DNA of 64,000 nucleotides from Spirodela intermedia (GCA_902729315.2 LR746275.1:1644501-1708500), one strand, 5' to 3'; shown: positions 46,401 through 59,229, counted from the stretch's first letter. Translations and numbers: made by a program. The notes: generated by a model not told the origin, from the sequence alone.

Positions 46401-49400
46401 ATTCATGTTTGCAGGCATTGAGTATTATGCTTGGGAACCTTGGATACTTCGGTGTACTTTTATTGACAACATATTTCATGTATATCACATTGTGTTTTGT
46501 GCCTTTTTGACGGTTGATTTTCACTTCTGTGCATGCTTGCACAACATGGATTGAAGACTGCCTAGAAGTTGAAGTCTTGAGCATGATTGTCCTATTTCTC
46601 ACATGGTTTGTGTTATTTATTAATTTTAGATCAGTTTCAAGTCAGTATGAAAGAGACACAGCTTCAAGTCACCAAGTTGTTCAACAAAGACTGACCTTGA
46701 ACAATGTAGCCAGAAGAGAAGCCAGATGGTCTTTTAACTTCTTTTTTAGTGTATTGCGTGGGGTGATGTGCTACCCGTTTGTCAAACAAACATTGCGGGA
46801 TTTACCTTTAAAAACTGATCTTTCCTGAAAATGTTTCTTCTTTGTCCAGACTTAATATTCTCTTGTGAACACCACCATTCAAGTGGGTTTTTTTTTTGGC
46901 CTGTTGTATTTTATTTTACTTTATGCAAGAAGACATTAATAATGCGTATACTTTTTCTACTTGACTTTTCTCCTGTTTCAGACATGCTTAAAATGCTTTA
47001 GATAATATGCTAATAGATGCTTTTGTTGGCAAATTTTGAATTTTATGTCGTAGGATTTTGAAATTTTTAAGATTCTTTGTGGTATCTACGGGTACACTTT
47101 TTAGCATTTATTTTTCTTGCTGTATAATGGTTTGACGCAATTTTTTTCCTGCAAGTCTTTTTTCACCATCGAGTATATTGAGTGCATCAACTAATATCGT
47201 TGCATCCATCTTTTGAAAGCGGTTCAAACTACAGTCATTAATTATGGAAAAGAAGAAAGAATGAATATATCACTGAGTATCTCTTAATTCTATGTTTCTT
47301 AGATGTTGAAATGAATATATATTGTATTGAAAATGTATTAATGGCAGTAAAAAAAATCCCTGAAGAAGAGAATTTCATCCCTAATGTTTAACAAGAGGCC
47401 TTATGTTTCTATTTCTTTTTTCTTACAGGGAAGAAGCTGTCAACTGCCAGTTCTGTAAAGGTATAATCTTAGAAACTCTATCAAGCTTGATGTTTCTTCT
47501 GTGTCAAATGAAGTGCCTTGCCTTTGAAATTTTTTGGAGAACACTGTTACTTATAACCGTTTTCTTGAAATACCTGTGCCCTTTTATTCATTTGTTCTCT
47601 TCACTATCCCAGGATCTGTAAAGCTCATTTCTTTCAAACTTTGGTTTATTTTATGACAGTGATATCTGTGTGGTTCAGTTTCTGTGGTCTTTACTTATTA
47701 ATAGACATAATCTCATTTTTAATGTCTATTTATCTCACAGGTTGAAAAATTATTAAACTGAAATAAGTGGCTGGTAGATTGTTACCTTATAATGAGTGTA
47801 AGAAATAATTTTATCTGGACTAACGTTATGTGTATCATATGTTGAAAACCTGATTCTTTTGCTTTGGGAATTAAGTTAGATTTTTGTTACTTCCCCGTGC
47901 ATTTTTGCACCTGCTAATTCGTGTTGAAATGAAAAGACAGTTTTTCCCATAGAGGTACTGAAATGTTTGGTTGAAAATTGCAACTTTGCCATTATTTTAC
48001 TGAAGCAGCTAGAAAAGGGGATCACCAAATGGCAATATCCCTTTTTGATATTCAATACTCTCTCCTCTTTTTTAGTAGCTCTTCATTTCTTCTTTTTTTT
48101 TTCTGTGATGAATGATAATTACCATATTAAAGCTGAAATGAGTTTTATGATTCCTTAAGGAAACGATTGGCAATTATTTTGCATGCCTATGCAGTCAATT
48201 TGGGTTATTGACGACCCAAATGATTTGAGTTTACGACTTTCTATTTATAATGAGAGCTTTATATTGAAAGGCTTATTGTTGTAGAGCTACCTTGCATTGG
48301 AAAGTTGATATGTCAAGTGATGTTGTGGATTATGTAGAAGGAAGTTCCGAAATGTGCAATAGACTGACATACTTAGTTCGGAAGTTCCGAAATGGGGGCC
48401 TGTTGATATGAAAATCATGCAACGCTTACTTAAAAGTGAAACGTGAAGAGAAGAATAGGGGTAAATGGATGGAAGAGGTTCAGCAGTTGCCACTAGGCCC
48501 AATTACTATGGCACCCTGTGGGAAGAAGGGGAGCCCAATGGCACTACCATTGTTTCAATGTCTTCACTAATAATAGCAACTCCATTAAACGATGAAGGTC
48601 CAAAGACTTGTTGAAGCCAGCCGCTGGCTTACAACTTCAAATACAACATTCAATATCAGTGCCATCTCCATCTACTGATGAGGCAAGGAAATGTTAGCAC
48701 AGCTGTCTGCTAGCCCTGGATCCCGTTCTCTTTAGCTGTTCATATGTACTCTCCGGTGTCTGTGCCATTCCTGCCTCTTTCAAGGAACGATGTGTGAACA
48801 AAGTATAGAAAAGCCTCTCTGCTTGAAAAGACAGAAGAAGGAATGGTCAGGTGTACAGACCCGCCCTTGCAACCTCCTTCCTGGGGGAGGAGAGATCATG
48901 AGAAGCTATTGTGGCCCAATGCTTGTTGCCCATGGAGTTTCCCTTGGAGGATGTAAGGAGGCTGAAGGGAAGGGGGGACTGGTTGTCTGTTGTGGAAGCA
49001 AGAACAAAAAGGGGAACCTTCTTGTCAGGCTGGACGAAATTGAGGAAGGACTGGCAGAAAGAACATGAACATGGTCACCAGGCCTATGAGGTTTAGCATT
49101 GACTGGGCCACAAGTGTGGGGAGAATGAATGGGCAGAAAAATGCCTGTAAATAGCTGCTGATGATCTGAGAAATGTTGGTTATGAAGTAGTGTCACATCA
49201 GTACAGGAGAGAAGGATTTGACTGGGATAAGAAGGCTTTTGACCATTTCTTCTCCAACAGTGACATGTATGAGGATCAGACATACGGGATGAAGGAGAGG
49301 CAGAGTTATGGGGGGATTTTGAAGTATTTATGATGTATACTTTCTTATAAGAGATTATCTGATACTGAACACAAAGGAAAAATGTGGCTGACCCTTATAA

Positions 49401-52354
49401 GACTAGGTCACAAATTACAGAGAGTATTTGGGACTTCGGTTCCATGGCCAATGCCCAAGAACAATGGACCGCAATCTTTATGGCCTGTTAATGGGAACGT
49501 GAGTTGCTTGTTTAGGGCCAAAAAAGAGAGCCAAAATCTCATTCTCTATTAGGAACCATGAGTTGTGTGTCCAAGCCCAATAAGAATGGGCCAGAAAACC
49601 TTAGATGTTAGTTTTAGTTGGAACGTAATGGTGATGAGGGGTCTTAGTTGGATTCGACCCTGAAGTGTTAAATGAGCATCATTCCATCAACTTTTTTAAA
49701 TGGACTTTCATCTCATTTACATGTTGGTAATCAAGCGTGAAATATTAGATGAGCGTTATCTCATGTATTTCTTAGTGTGTCTCATCCCACAACTTGTCAA
49801 AATAGTGCGAATCAAATGCCAACAGGTCTCCTAAAATGGAGGATGAAAGTAATGTGGGAGGTTTGTATATATACACACATATACATACATGTACACATAT
49901 ACACACATACACACATACACACATACACACATACACACATACACACATACACACATACACACATATACACCCATATACATGCATAACAATACATAATATA
50001 TATATGTATGCATATGATGTAGGAAATCAATGAAATAGGATCTGTCTCCAACCCTAATTAGTTGGCTAGGTAGGTGTTGGGAATGAAATACTACCAAACT
50101 TAATGATCTCCACTTTGCTGCATAGATCGCTAGGCTGTGCTTTTGATTTTTCTCCTACTGAGTACGTCAACTCCTTTTGATGAAACTTACTTTAGCCGTT
50201 TTAATTTTCCTACTAAAATAGCAGTGCTCATGTGTAGATTTTTTAAAGTCTGAATTACAATGCATATAGATTAAACTGGAACTTCGAGATGTAACTTTTG
50301 AATGAATTGATGAATTTTACTTAATCATCTTAATTTTCTACATTTGCTGTTTAAATCGATCTTTTTTCTTATTTTAACTCCACATATGCTGATTCTTGTG
50401 TTGGATAAAACAATGCTAGCTTCAAGTGTTTGTAGTCTTATTTATTGTTGACAAGAAGATTAATGTGCAAGTCGTCTTACTGCACAAGTATGCCAATGTT
50501 CAGAGTCTCTAGCATACCATCCGTTCTGTGGAAGACCATCTAGTTTGTCTCCTTTTACGGTAGATTTCAAATGGAAGATGAACAGTGTGATCAACAAACG
50601 ATTATCTAGCCATTTAATTGGTAGCATGAACTAGGTGGTTTCATTTCTGAAGGTTTTGCTTCTGGACAATGTTTTGCGAAGGTATTGTTGGAGCTGCTGT
50701 GGTGAAGCAGTCAAAGTTATTTTTGCATACAAACGGTTGCCCATTTTTTGGATTGATTTTTGGGGCTATCTTCCAGAAATTTTAAACTTGTTAATTGCTT
50801 TGTAGCTTTCATTGCACATACTGCTTAAGTGTCTGATAGTGTAGGTATTGATTTAGGATTTCGAGAATCACCAATCAATAAGCACTCTTTTTATGATTTC
50901 TGAATTGATCTTGGATATAATGAAGTGGATGGATGCACATACTTGTTGGATTTTTCCTCGATATTTCACCTAAGATGTGTTTTCAAACAATTGAAAGTTT
51001 GTTTTGTTGATGTTTTCTGTTGAATTAACTCAACATGTCCTTACCTCTTTGGTATATCGACATTTCAGGTTTTATCCACAGGAGGCATTTCAGAGTGCCT
51101 AAAGGTGCCATCACAACGACATATAGATGCTATGCATGCAAGGACAAGAAACCGGCTGGATACAAGCACAAGAAATTTATGAATAATACTGAAGATGTGA
51201 AACTTCCTAATAAATGGGATGACAAGAAAGTTCTTCCAAGGGGTAAGCGCAAAAATGTTTTGGACAGGGACACGAAGATTTTGCATGATAGGATGGGCAT
51301 TAGTACTTTGGATGGATGCAATAGAAGAAAATCATTTAAACATAGTGGCGAGAAGATTGTGGATGGGTACGAAGACAGGAAACGTGGAAATGGACGGAAG
51401 GATAAGAAACTTACTGATGAGTTAAAAGAGAGGAAACTTGAATCTAGATCCAAAAGACGAACGAGAAAGCCAGTTAAGTGTAAGATCTTGGCAGTTCGAA
51501 AGTCAGAACGCTTAGCGAAGAAGAAAAAGCATGCAGGGAAGATTAAGAAGCAGAAAGTTGGGTTTAAGAAAGGTCACAAATTGCAAACAAGAAAAGGTCG
51601 ACGAGTGACAGCCAAAGTATCGAAGGAAGGAATTAACTGGCACAAACGTCAGAGAACAGGCATTCGCCCTCCCTTCTGGTTGAATGGTCTTCTGTGGACA
51701 AGGAAAGCTTTTGACGAACGTGCAATTCATTTTAGAGAAACAAGTGTTCTTTTACCCTCATCAAATTCGAAGGCTAACATAGAGCCAGTGTGCAGCCTTT
51801 GTCATCAAGAGTACGACTCCCATGTGATTTATGTTGGTTGTGAAAGCTGTGGAGGTATGACTTCCCCCCCTTATCTTTTTATATTCTTTTTCTTAGGGCA
51901 ACAGACACTTTTGTATCGATTCATCTTTCATTTTGAAGGTCAGTAGATAATGATTGTTTTCTTCTATAATCTACATGAAAATATCCTTACCTGTATATAT
52001 CTTCTTTTTGAATATTTTCTGACCATCCTCATCATTGGAAATGCAGATTGGTTCCATGGAGATGCCTTTGCTCTTAATCTTGGGAATATTAATAATATAA
52101 GGGGATTTAAATGCCACAGGTGTCGCACCCAAAGCATGCCTCTTTGCCCATATCTGAATGCAGCTGTCAGTGAGGCCAATTTGTTGAAGGATAAAAATTT
52201 GGGTGTTAATCACCTTGATGATTGTCAGAAACTTCAGTGTGTAGTATATAATAATGAAGACTTACCGCATGATCATTGTTGTTCAGAGATAGGTCATGGT
52301 CAGAAGTTTATGGATGAAGGGTGCCAGACGGATTCTTATGCTGGAGGAGAGTAG
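37468..52354 (+). CDS. DDT/PHD-finger chromatin protein of the PTM family, nine exons
   Basis: Exons: 37468-38474, 38610-39164, 41282-42365, 42474-42783, 42875-42999, 43119-43585, 47429-47460, 51069-51854, 52047-52354; 1557 residues with every phase closing. A DDT domain lies around residues 264-325 (LDVFSVYSCLRSFS onward), followed by the region NLNWELLDTVNWPLYVAEYL. PHD finger 1 is at about 440-484 (CCLCGMDGSLICCDGCP ... FHSRC ... WFCPEC). A second Cys/His finger spans exons 6-8 from about residue 1171 (CRHCGKLVRE, CQFCKGFIHRRH, CYACKDKK), and PHD finger 3 is at about 1433-1480 (CSLCHQEYDS, CESCGDWFHGDAF, CHRCR). A long Lys-rich segment separates the last two. These features match plant DDT domain-containing PTM-like nuclear proteins that read histone marks. 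Unlike Arabidopsis PTM, no C-terminal membrane helices are encoded. Introns 2, 6 and 7 are 2.1, 3.8 and 3.6 kb. Gene symbol withheld because several paralogues exist. Confidence 0.93.
43586..47428. other. 3.8-kb intron 6 of the PTM-like gene
   Basis: AT- and T-rich sequence with only short chance ORFs (for example 44730-44966 and 46514-46828). No coding domain, terminal repeat or RNA gene was recognised. It precedes the 32-nt exon 7. Confidence 0.5.
47461..51068. other. 3.6-kb intron 7 of the PTM-like gene, with repeat and coding-like stretches
   Basis: The middle part (about 48280-49700) differs in composition from the flanking T-rich intron. It holds coding-like stretches in different frames, including 48790-49068 on plus and the reading LRNVGYEVVSHQYRREGFDW at about 49166-49225, interrupted by stops. 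A 15-base word GGAAGTTCCGAAATG occurs twice around 48342 and 48382. An (ACACACAT)n array follows at 49865-49984. A decayed insertion is likely but not classifiable by eye. Confidence 0.4.
49865..49984. repeat. (ACACACAT)n simple repeat
   Basis: An octamer array of about ten clean ACACACAT units with less regular ACATAT units at each end. It creates overlapping Thr/His- and Val/Cys-rich false ORFs in several frames on both strands. Confidence 0.9.
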
Positions 52355-55300
52355 TGAAGCAAAATCTAGCTCAATCTCCAGCTGAGGGTTGCAATTGTAA
52401 CCAAAGCAGAACATTCTCGTGTAAAACATGATCAAATAAAAATCATTGATGCATTCCACTGATCTTGTTATAACAGTAACTGACAGAAACACTTTTAAAG
52501 GAACAATGTGTGAATTCCATGTATTGGATAGCCTATTCTACTGATTGGAGGGGTTCCACTTTATTGTATGCAAAGATTGCAATCATTATTACGAAATGAC
52601 TTTCAAAGGTGGGGAAGCTCCTCAGGCCAAAGGATCATTTCCTTCTTTCCAGGGGTATTTGATGCTTCCTGTTAAGATAGCCAGGTGGTCCCTCGGGAAT
52701 CAATAGGCTACATGCAACTTTTCAGAATCATAGAGTTCACATCATTAAGTTATTTTGGTGGCACTACAGTTTGGCCCTCGTTTGTCTTATCGTGAACTGT
52801 GGAAGCATGGAAGACTCATTTTTCCTTTCTTATTAATATCAGCTGTCCGCTTCTGCTTATTCATTTTTCTGTCGGATTAATGGTTTTATATCACTCAGCA
52901 GGATATTTCTCTGCTGATCCACTCCTGATTTGCGTTCCCTGTGATTACGTAACCAAGTAAGTAAAATGCTACAGTCATTCCTTTGTTTCTGAATTCTTTG
53001 TGCACCAATGGTGAACTGTTATTTGATGAATTCGTTACAATAGATGTCTCTTACTTCTTCTGCTATTCTTGGGTTCAGTCAAAGTCTCATGTTTGCTGGT
53101 GACTTCAGATTTTTATTTGATTATATGCTGTGGGTTTCTAGAAATAATCTATCGTTATGCCTTTGATCTGGAGAAATTATGGAGTTCTAAATTGCTTTCA
53201 GAGAAGATTCTTTGATTTGTTGTGTCACCTACTCTAATTTTTTCTCGATTCTCCTTGAGCATCTATCTTGATAGTGTGAACGTTTGTGGGATATTTCTAC
53301 TCTTACAAATTGTAGTCGAGATGACACACGGTCTGGAGCTCTGATAGGCGCTCAACACTCGTGGAAGAAGAACTCAAAACTTTATTCATCAGAAACTTAT
53401 TACAAGGAGAGCGGGATCCAGCATTTATACCAGATCCCTAGAAGGTTCTACACATACTGATGTAACACGAAATGAAAGGTACATGAGGACATATATGTAA
53501 ACATGTAAGGTATACAGGTTATTAAGTACATCTCGACAACGCAAATTCAATGAAATTAGGATTCATGAATTGTACGAATTCTCTTTTTCTACCTAGTTGA
53601 TGGATTTAACTTGCGATCCTAACAGTGGGAGAAGCCTCAAGTAAGGAGACCCCATTTGCCCCTTCTTTTAGCGGTTAAGTCTTTGATTGGACTAGAGGAA
53701 GTTATATATGTGGATATGAAAAATGTTGTGTCGATAGTACTATTATTTTCTTGTCTGTAGAGAGTAAACTGGCTTTTACCACTCTGATTCTTGAAGTCTT
53801 ATGAAGGATAGGTAGGGTTAAGATAAATGCTGAAAAGATTGATGCTTGAACTCCTTTCTTGGTGCCATGACGGTATACAGCTTACTCATTTTTTAAGAGT
53901 AAGCTGGCTTTCTTGATTGAGAAACGTATGTAGACTTTAAAACGATGGTGGTTTTACAATCATGGGTATAAAGGATTTTACCTTGCACTGAAGTGGCCGT
54001 TGAAGTGATTACCTAAGAACGAAGGTTATGGCAGTAAGTTCATAGACATAGATCACCATTATAAAATTGGGACCAAGATCATATTGTGGATCATAGTCAC
54101 TAATAGAAATGAAATTTCTGGCATGTAGAAATCTTATGTGCACTTCTCTGTAGATATGATTGGAAAGCTCTGTTTATGAACTATTGTGACTTCATATACT
54201 GTGTTTGGGATTTGGGTCATTTGTCTTTTGAGTATTCTTTTTCTGAAGTTAGCTCTACAATGATTGTGGTATTCAGTATTTTAATCCAAATTTTGAAAAA
54301 TCTTGGAGATACGAGATCAAATCTGCGCTCAGATAAACATCCCCGCATATAAATCTACTTAATGGATTCGTTTGGATATTCAGTTGCTTGGGACTGAAAT
54401 GAAAAATAACTACTTATAATTGTGGGTATTTATTTTCCGTCTTCTTTGCTTTTCATATTGATCTAATCTAAAATACTATCAGATATTTCCACAGAGTTTT
54501 TAGTACTATCTGATATCTAACTGTACCTTTGAATTGCCTTCTACAGTTGATACTGTAGGGTATCTGACAATTTGCTATCTTGACATATCATGTTGTCTAA
54601 ATTTATATCATAATAAAATATTTTGGGAAATCCTATTTCGGATTAGCTGTTGATTTCATCTTCGTAGTGTTATTTCAATTAATTTACCTTACTTTATGTC
54701 ACAGACACTTTATTACATGGGTCTAAAATTATGAAGGCAACACTAAAATTAACCAAATGTAAAGGCAACATTTATGATCCAAGGGGATTAACAGTTGCCG
54801 AAGATCTTGTCTCACTAGTTTCTGCATAAGGTCACGCAAGTTCACTTTCCTGACGTTATGTTTACTTGTCTGCCAGTGGTGTTGATCTTAAGACAGAGGA
54901 AGACCACGCATGTTTTATAGTCCCACGCTTGTTAACTACTTTTAATCCTGAGTTTGTCTCAAAGGCTAGAACAATGATCATCAATTTACGTCCTTGAAAA
55001 CCTTTGCTCAGGATGGGGACTTTATTAACAACTCTTAGTTGTTTGGGAGGCAGAATTGTTTGATACGGAATGACTATCATGGTCTCCCAACCAACACCAT
55101 GCTCCCTCAAGAGGGGAAGGCCATATTGAAGCATGTTACTCTTCATACTTGGCACAACTACCAAAAATTGTCATCAAAATACCCAAAATGAGATTCATTA
55201 CAGCTTATGATGACGGATTTCTATATCAATTGTGTAATTTTTTTTGCTCATTTCATTTATGGTTTATTGTTGTTGTAATTGCCGTATCAATGTCTGACGT

Positions 55301-55517
55301 ATACACCTGGTATATCACACTTGAGGTTTTTCTTTTGGGCAGAAGAATTTTCGGCAATAACATTCTTCTCCTGCCCAGTTTAAAAAGAAATTCTTACAGT
55401 GCTTCGGAGAGCAAGATGATGATATGATGAAAAGACCCATTTTATTCAAAAAACAAATGTCACACATTGCATATTTTTGAACATTTTATGTTTACTAACG
55501 CGGATTCCCTGAATCAA
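52355..55517. other. Intergenic region downstream of the PTM-like gene
   Basis: Contains the 3' flank of the PTM-like gene and the LTR-like insertion at 53311-53543. The remainder is AT-rich. A 100-codon minus-strand ORF at 54862-55164 has no motif I recognise and is not linked by phase to its neighbours. No gene is supported. Confidence 0.5.
53311..53543 (-). mobile_element. Solo-LTR-like insertion of about 233 bp
   Basis: The ends form an imperfect inverted repeat: TGTAGTCGAGATG on the left and CATCTCGACAACGCA on the right. Read on the minus strand it begins TGCGTTGTCGAGATG and ends CATCTCGACTACA, the TG...CA form of an LTR. Inside, in that orientation, are a TATA-like box (GGTATAAATGC) followed about 50-60 bases later by a polyadenylation-like GAATAAAG, as expected for a promoter and polyA signal. 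CAAATT flanks both ends (53306-53311 and 53542-53547), overlapping the terminal bases, so the exact element boundary and target duplication are uncertain by one or two bases. No internal retrotransposon genes adjoin it. Confidence 0.6.
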
Positions 55518-56231
55518 TCACTGATAATTTTCTGGAGCGGCTTTGAGGCAACACACGCCCTGTATAGCAAACCCTGTTCCTGAAGGCCTAATTTTTCTTC
55601 CCCTTGTCACAGACACCAGATGCAGGTTGCCCCAGATACTTGGACTAAGATTCCGAACAGATAGATACCTGTAAAGTTCGAGAAGTTTGAAGATTCACAA
55701 GTGCTAACAAAGTATTCGGACTGTTCTACGAGGAAGTCAAAATGGACCCTTCAATTATTTCCTTTGACTTCTCCTTTGTATACATAAAATTTTGTTCTGT
55801 AGATCACTCAGAGTTGACTTCTTCGAGTATCTTAAAATGATGCTTATACCGGTCAAAATAAATTTACTGGCTCATGAATGTTGTCCTGCCTACAGAGAAG
55901 CTTCTTCAGTAATAAGTTACCGCTTGGAGATTTCTTCTTTACACGGGAACTCTTTAAAAAGCCACGCTGCATCAAATGGTTGAGTAGTTTTTAGGCCACA
56001 CTGATAAGCTTCTTTAGTTGCACCCTGCATCGAAGGGTGAAGAAAAAATATGGTCATGATTTTGATATCGAGGGATGCTTATTTTTGCCCACGAGTGTAA
56101 AGATCATTCATTTTGATATGGTCATGATTTTTGTTACCTTGGTGATCTGCAATGAGATTCTCAAGCCTTCGGATTGGCCCATTTAAGATCTTTTCTATCC
56201 TCGTTACTTGAATGTCATGTTCTGTTGTAAT
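55518..56231 (-). CDS. 3' exons of an unrecognised minus-strand gene (partial)
   Basis: Three coding blocks fit splice signals and phase: 56138-56231 (ITTEHDIQVTRIEKILNGP onward), 55921 up to 56024 or 56077 (GATKEAYQCGLKTTQPFDAA), and 55518-55668 ending in a stop (YLSVRNLSPSIWGN onward). The middle exon can start after a strong polypyrimidine acceptor at 56024, but only the 56077 acceptor keeps phase with the exon before it. I recognise no domain. The upstream part is not found: it could lie within 56232-59229, or the cluster could belong to the gene whose exons lie at 59230-63702, though no phase-consistent join was seen. It may also be a pseudogene fragment. Confidence 0.4.
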
Positions 56232-59229
56232 CTGTAGTTGGGGGATCATTTGTGAACTGGGTCGCTGGCTTAGTTCTAACATATGCGTTTGTATGTGCAT
56301 CACATAGACACTACATCGCATGAAGACATTGATTCTGGCATACTCTGCATGCATTATAACATCCAAACAAACCAAAATTCTATGATTTCGGAAAGCAGGG
56401 TTTCTAAGGTATAATTTCTTTTTGGAAACCATTGGAAGAAGTCCTCTTAATGGTTGTGAGAGTTAATTCTTTCCTATTGTTCTGAAATCTTATACATGAC
56501 CAGGTGCCAAAAGAGAGATCTCTAGCTTTCAAGCAACGTTGTATGAATAAAGAGTGAGCATGGATCTTTAGAGAATCTTTTTTTTTTTTTTTTTTTTTTA
56601 CTATCTCCCTTTAGGAAATCCTATTTGTCATAGGAAATTCCTTGAGTTTTTATTCCAAGGCATTAAACTTTCACCATCCTTCTTTTACAAGTGGATTGAA
56701 AATTGATGCCATTTTACAAAGGTGTGAAAAGGCATAAAACCTTGTAGAAATCACATATGGCAACTAGGACATTTTAAGTGTGATCTTCAATTGTAATGTT
56801 AGAAATAGGGTGTCATAGAGTTTCATCACTCTAAGAAAGTCAATAACGTGATTACATTTTATGGTCAAGACATGAGAAAAAAAGTTATATTGGGCACCAA
56901 ATGAGGTCACACTTTCATAGAAGGGTGCTTAGTGCATATAGGAACTGCATTAATATGGAATCATTATTAATCCAAGAAACCACAATATGATGTGTGACAT
57001 GTTTATGGAAAAATTGGTTTTGAGAGTCATTTCTTCCACTAACGAGTGGGCTAGTGATTAGCTCGTTGTTGGGTCACATCTCTTCTATAGATTTATTTAA
57101 ATTTATGAAAATTTCCAAATAAGGGTCAAGATCTAGAAACATATAGACTGGTAGAAGAGTATAGTAATGATGTCATCTATACCAATTGTATCAACAAATA
57201 TATTTTTTGGTTCATGATCTGAAAATAATTATCCATATGTTTAACTTCTAATGTTTTTAAACATATTATCTGGCTAATTGTGTGGTGTTCTGAATTTTTT
57301 GTTGGTATCCTCATCATATGATGTCTATTGGTTTTAAGGAGATTACAGGAGAAACTAAAATATGCATTAAATTGGTCTTTTTTGTATCACTTCAAATGAT
57401 GTCTAATTTTTTTCTGACAGAAAGTTGTAGTTCCAAAATGTTCATCTATTAATGCGTCTATTAACATTAATACTAGAATCAATAGATGCATATCAAAACT
57501 AGATTAATGTCTAGTTATTTTCTTCTAGATTAAATGTTCTAAGTTAGTATACATTATTAACTCGGATATAAAAATAAAAGAACAAATAGTTCTTAAAATT
57601 TTGGTACATAGCTTCTTTAGGAATGAATACATGGATGGAAGGTACATAAACTTTTTGGGGTGTAGGGATAATTTGAATCCTTGAGAAATATATGAAAATG
57701 TTGATCCAAATTATAGAATCTCACATGAAGTTTTGGAGTTAATCCTTAAATAAGGAAAATTTCTACTTCAATTTTGAGCTGGTAATAATTGAAAAATATA
57801 AAATAGTTTTATATGGTCGTTCTAACAACAAGCTGCACACTCTTAGTGGCTAGTTTAACAGATTATGACACTAGTGTTTTTGTATTTTTTTTACTATTGT
57901 GCTGCACATCAATAGTTTATAAAGATGTGAAAACTGCCAATTTTATGACTAGTGTCTCAAATTCTTGGACTATTTCATTGGTTTAAACAGAGTTGTACTT
58001 AATATATTAAAGGGTCATTTGAGTATGTAACTATGTTTGTGATGTAAAACTACCACCATCCTGTATTGTGATCTCTATGAATAGAGACTTGTCTCACCAA
58101 GTTAGTCTAGTCAACTACTCTCATTAATATTAGGAGTTCTTCTTATGAAGTAAGTTCACATAATCATTGAGCATATTGAAAATTCTTCATATTAGATGAA
58201 TCAACTTCCTGCATGTGATAGCCTTGTCATTATAAATACTATAATTCTCACTAATTGAGCTTACTCACTTCATCTATAGAAGTTCCAACACAATCTTTAC
58301 CAAAATGGTAGAGTCTAATTACATAGAGCTTAACTCCAATTTATGATGTGACATTCTCAATTGATAAAAAGTCATTTAATTATGTTTATTATAAAAGTGT
58401 AAAATCATCCTCCTACTAGCTGATCCATGAGTTGACATCATTCCTAAAAACAAAAAGAGATTATGAATCTTGTAAATAGCCTTGAAATCACATGGGACTT
58501 CACTTAGGATTACATAAATATTTTGGCAATACTTTTATTACACATACAAAAAAAATGGTAATTAAGAAAATGGCTATTTTATGTCTATATGTATTCAATG
58601 AAAATAGGGATATCCAAAGGTCAATTGTATCCTATAGAAAATATTTTGCCATATTGTTGACTCCAAAAATTTGTCTATATGTATGCACCCCCAAAATTTG
58701 TCATAATAAATAAAATGACTAAAAGTCAAACCTTATGTACATGGTAAATAACCAACCCTAATTCAGGATTTTGAATGATCATACTCAATTTTAAATATTT
58801 TTCCCATCTTCATCAAGTTATAATAAATATCTTATCTACGTCAGTCAAGCAATACTTTTCCTCCCTATGAGTTAGTAACTCAGTGACTATATGCAAATTT
58901 ATAGGTTGTCTAAATGAGACTCAGATGACCACTTGATAGAAACTTACAATCTTGAAGAACCCATTCACTAGAGACCTTTACGAAGTTACAGTTTATCTTG
59001 GATGGAACCATGAATGAACGCTGTTTGATTAGTACCCAACTTTGTTACTCATTAATCCTGACTATGTCAGATTGAATTCTCTTAGAAAAATACACAACAT
59101 TTAAAACCTAAAATTCAAAAGATGCCATGTTCACTATTTGGGAACTGTTGACTTCTGGACCACAGAAATCTGATCAGCATCAGGGTTAGAGAAGATCAAA
59201 GCGACCCCAACAGAGAACCAGAGAAGAAC
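56232..59229. other. AT-rich region with no recognised gene
   Basis: A 22-base T run lies at 56578-56599. From about 56600 to 59100 the sequence is AT-rich, CpG-poor and without coding blocks, resembling the regions at 1-2000, 10200-12700 and 33840-36800. It could be intergenic or a long intron. Confidence 0.5.

Noticed and set aside
49772-50097. Several ORFs rich in Val/Cys/Met or Thr/His
   Set aside because: They are translations of the ACACACAT simple repeat, not protein-coding genes.
54862-55164. 100-codon minus-strand ORF
   Set aside because: No recognisable motif, no phase-consistent join to the exons at 55518-56231, and it lies beyond their stop codon.
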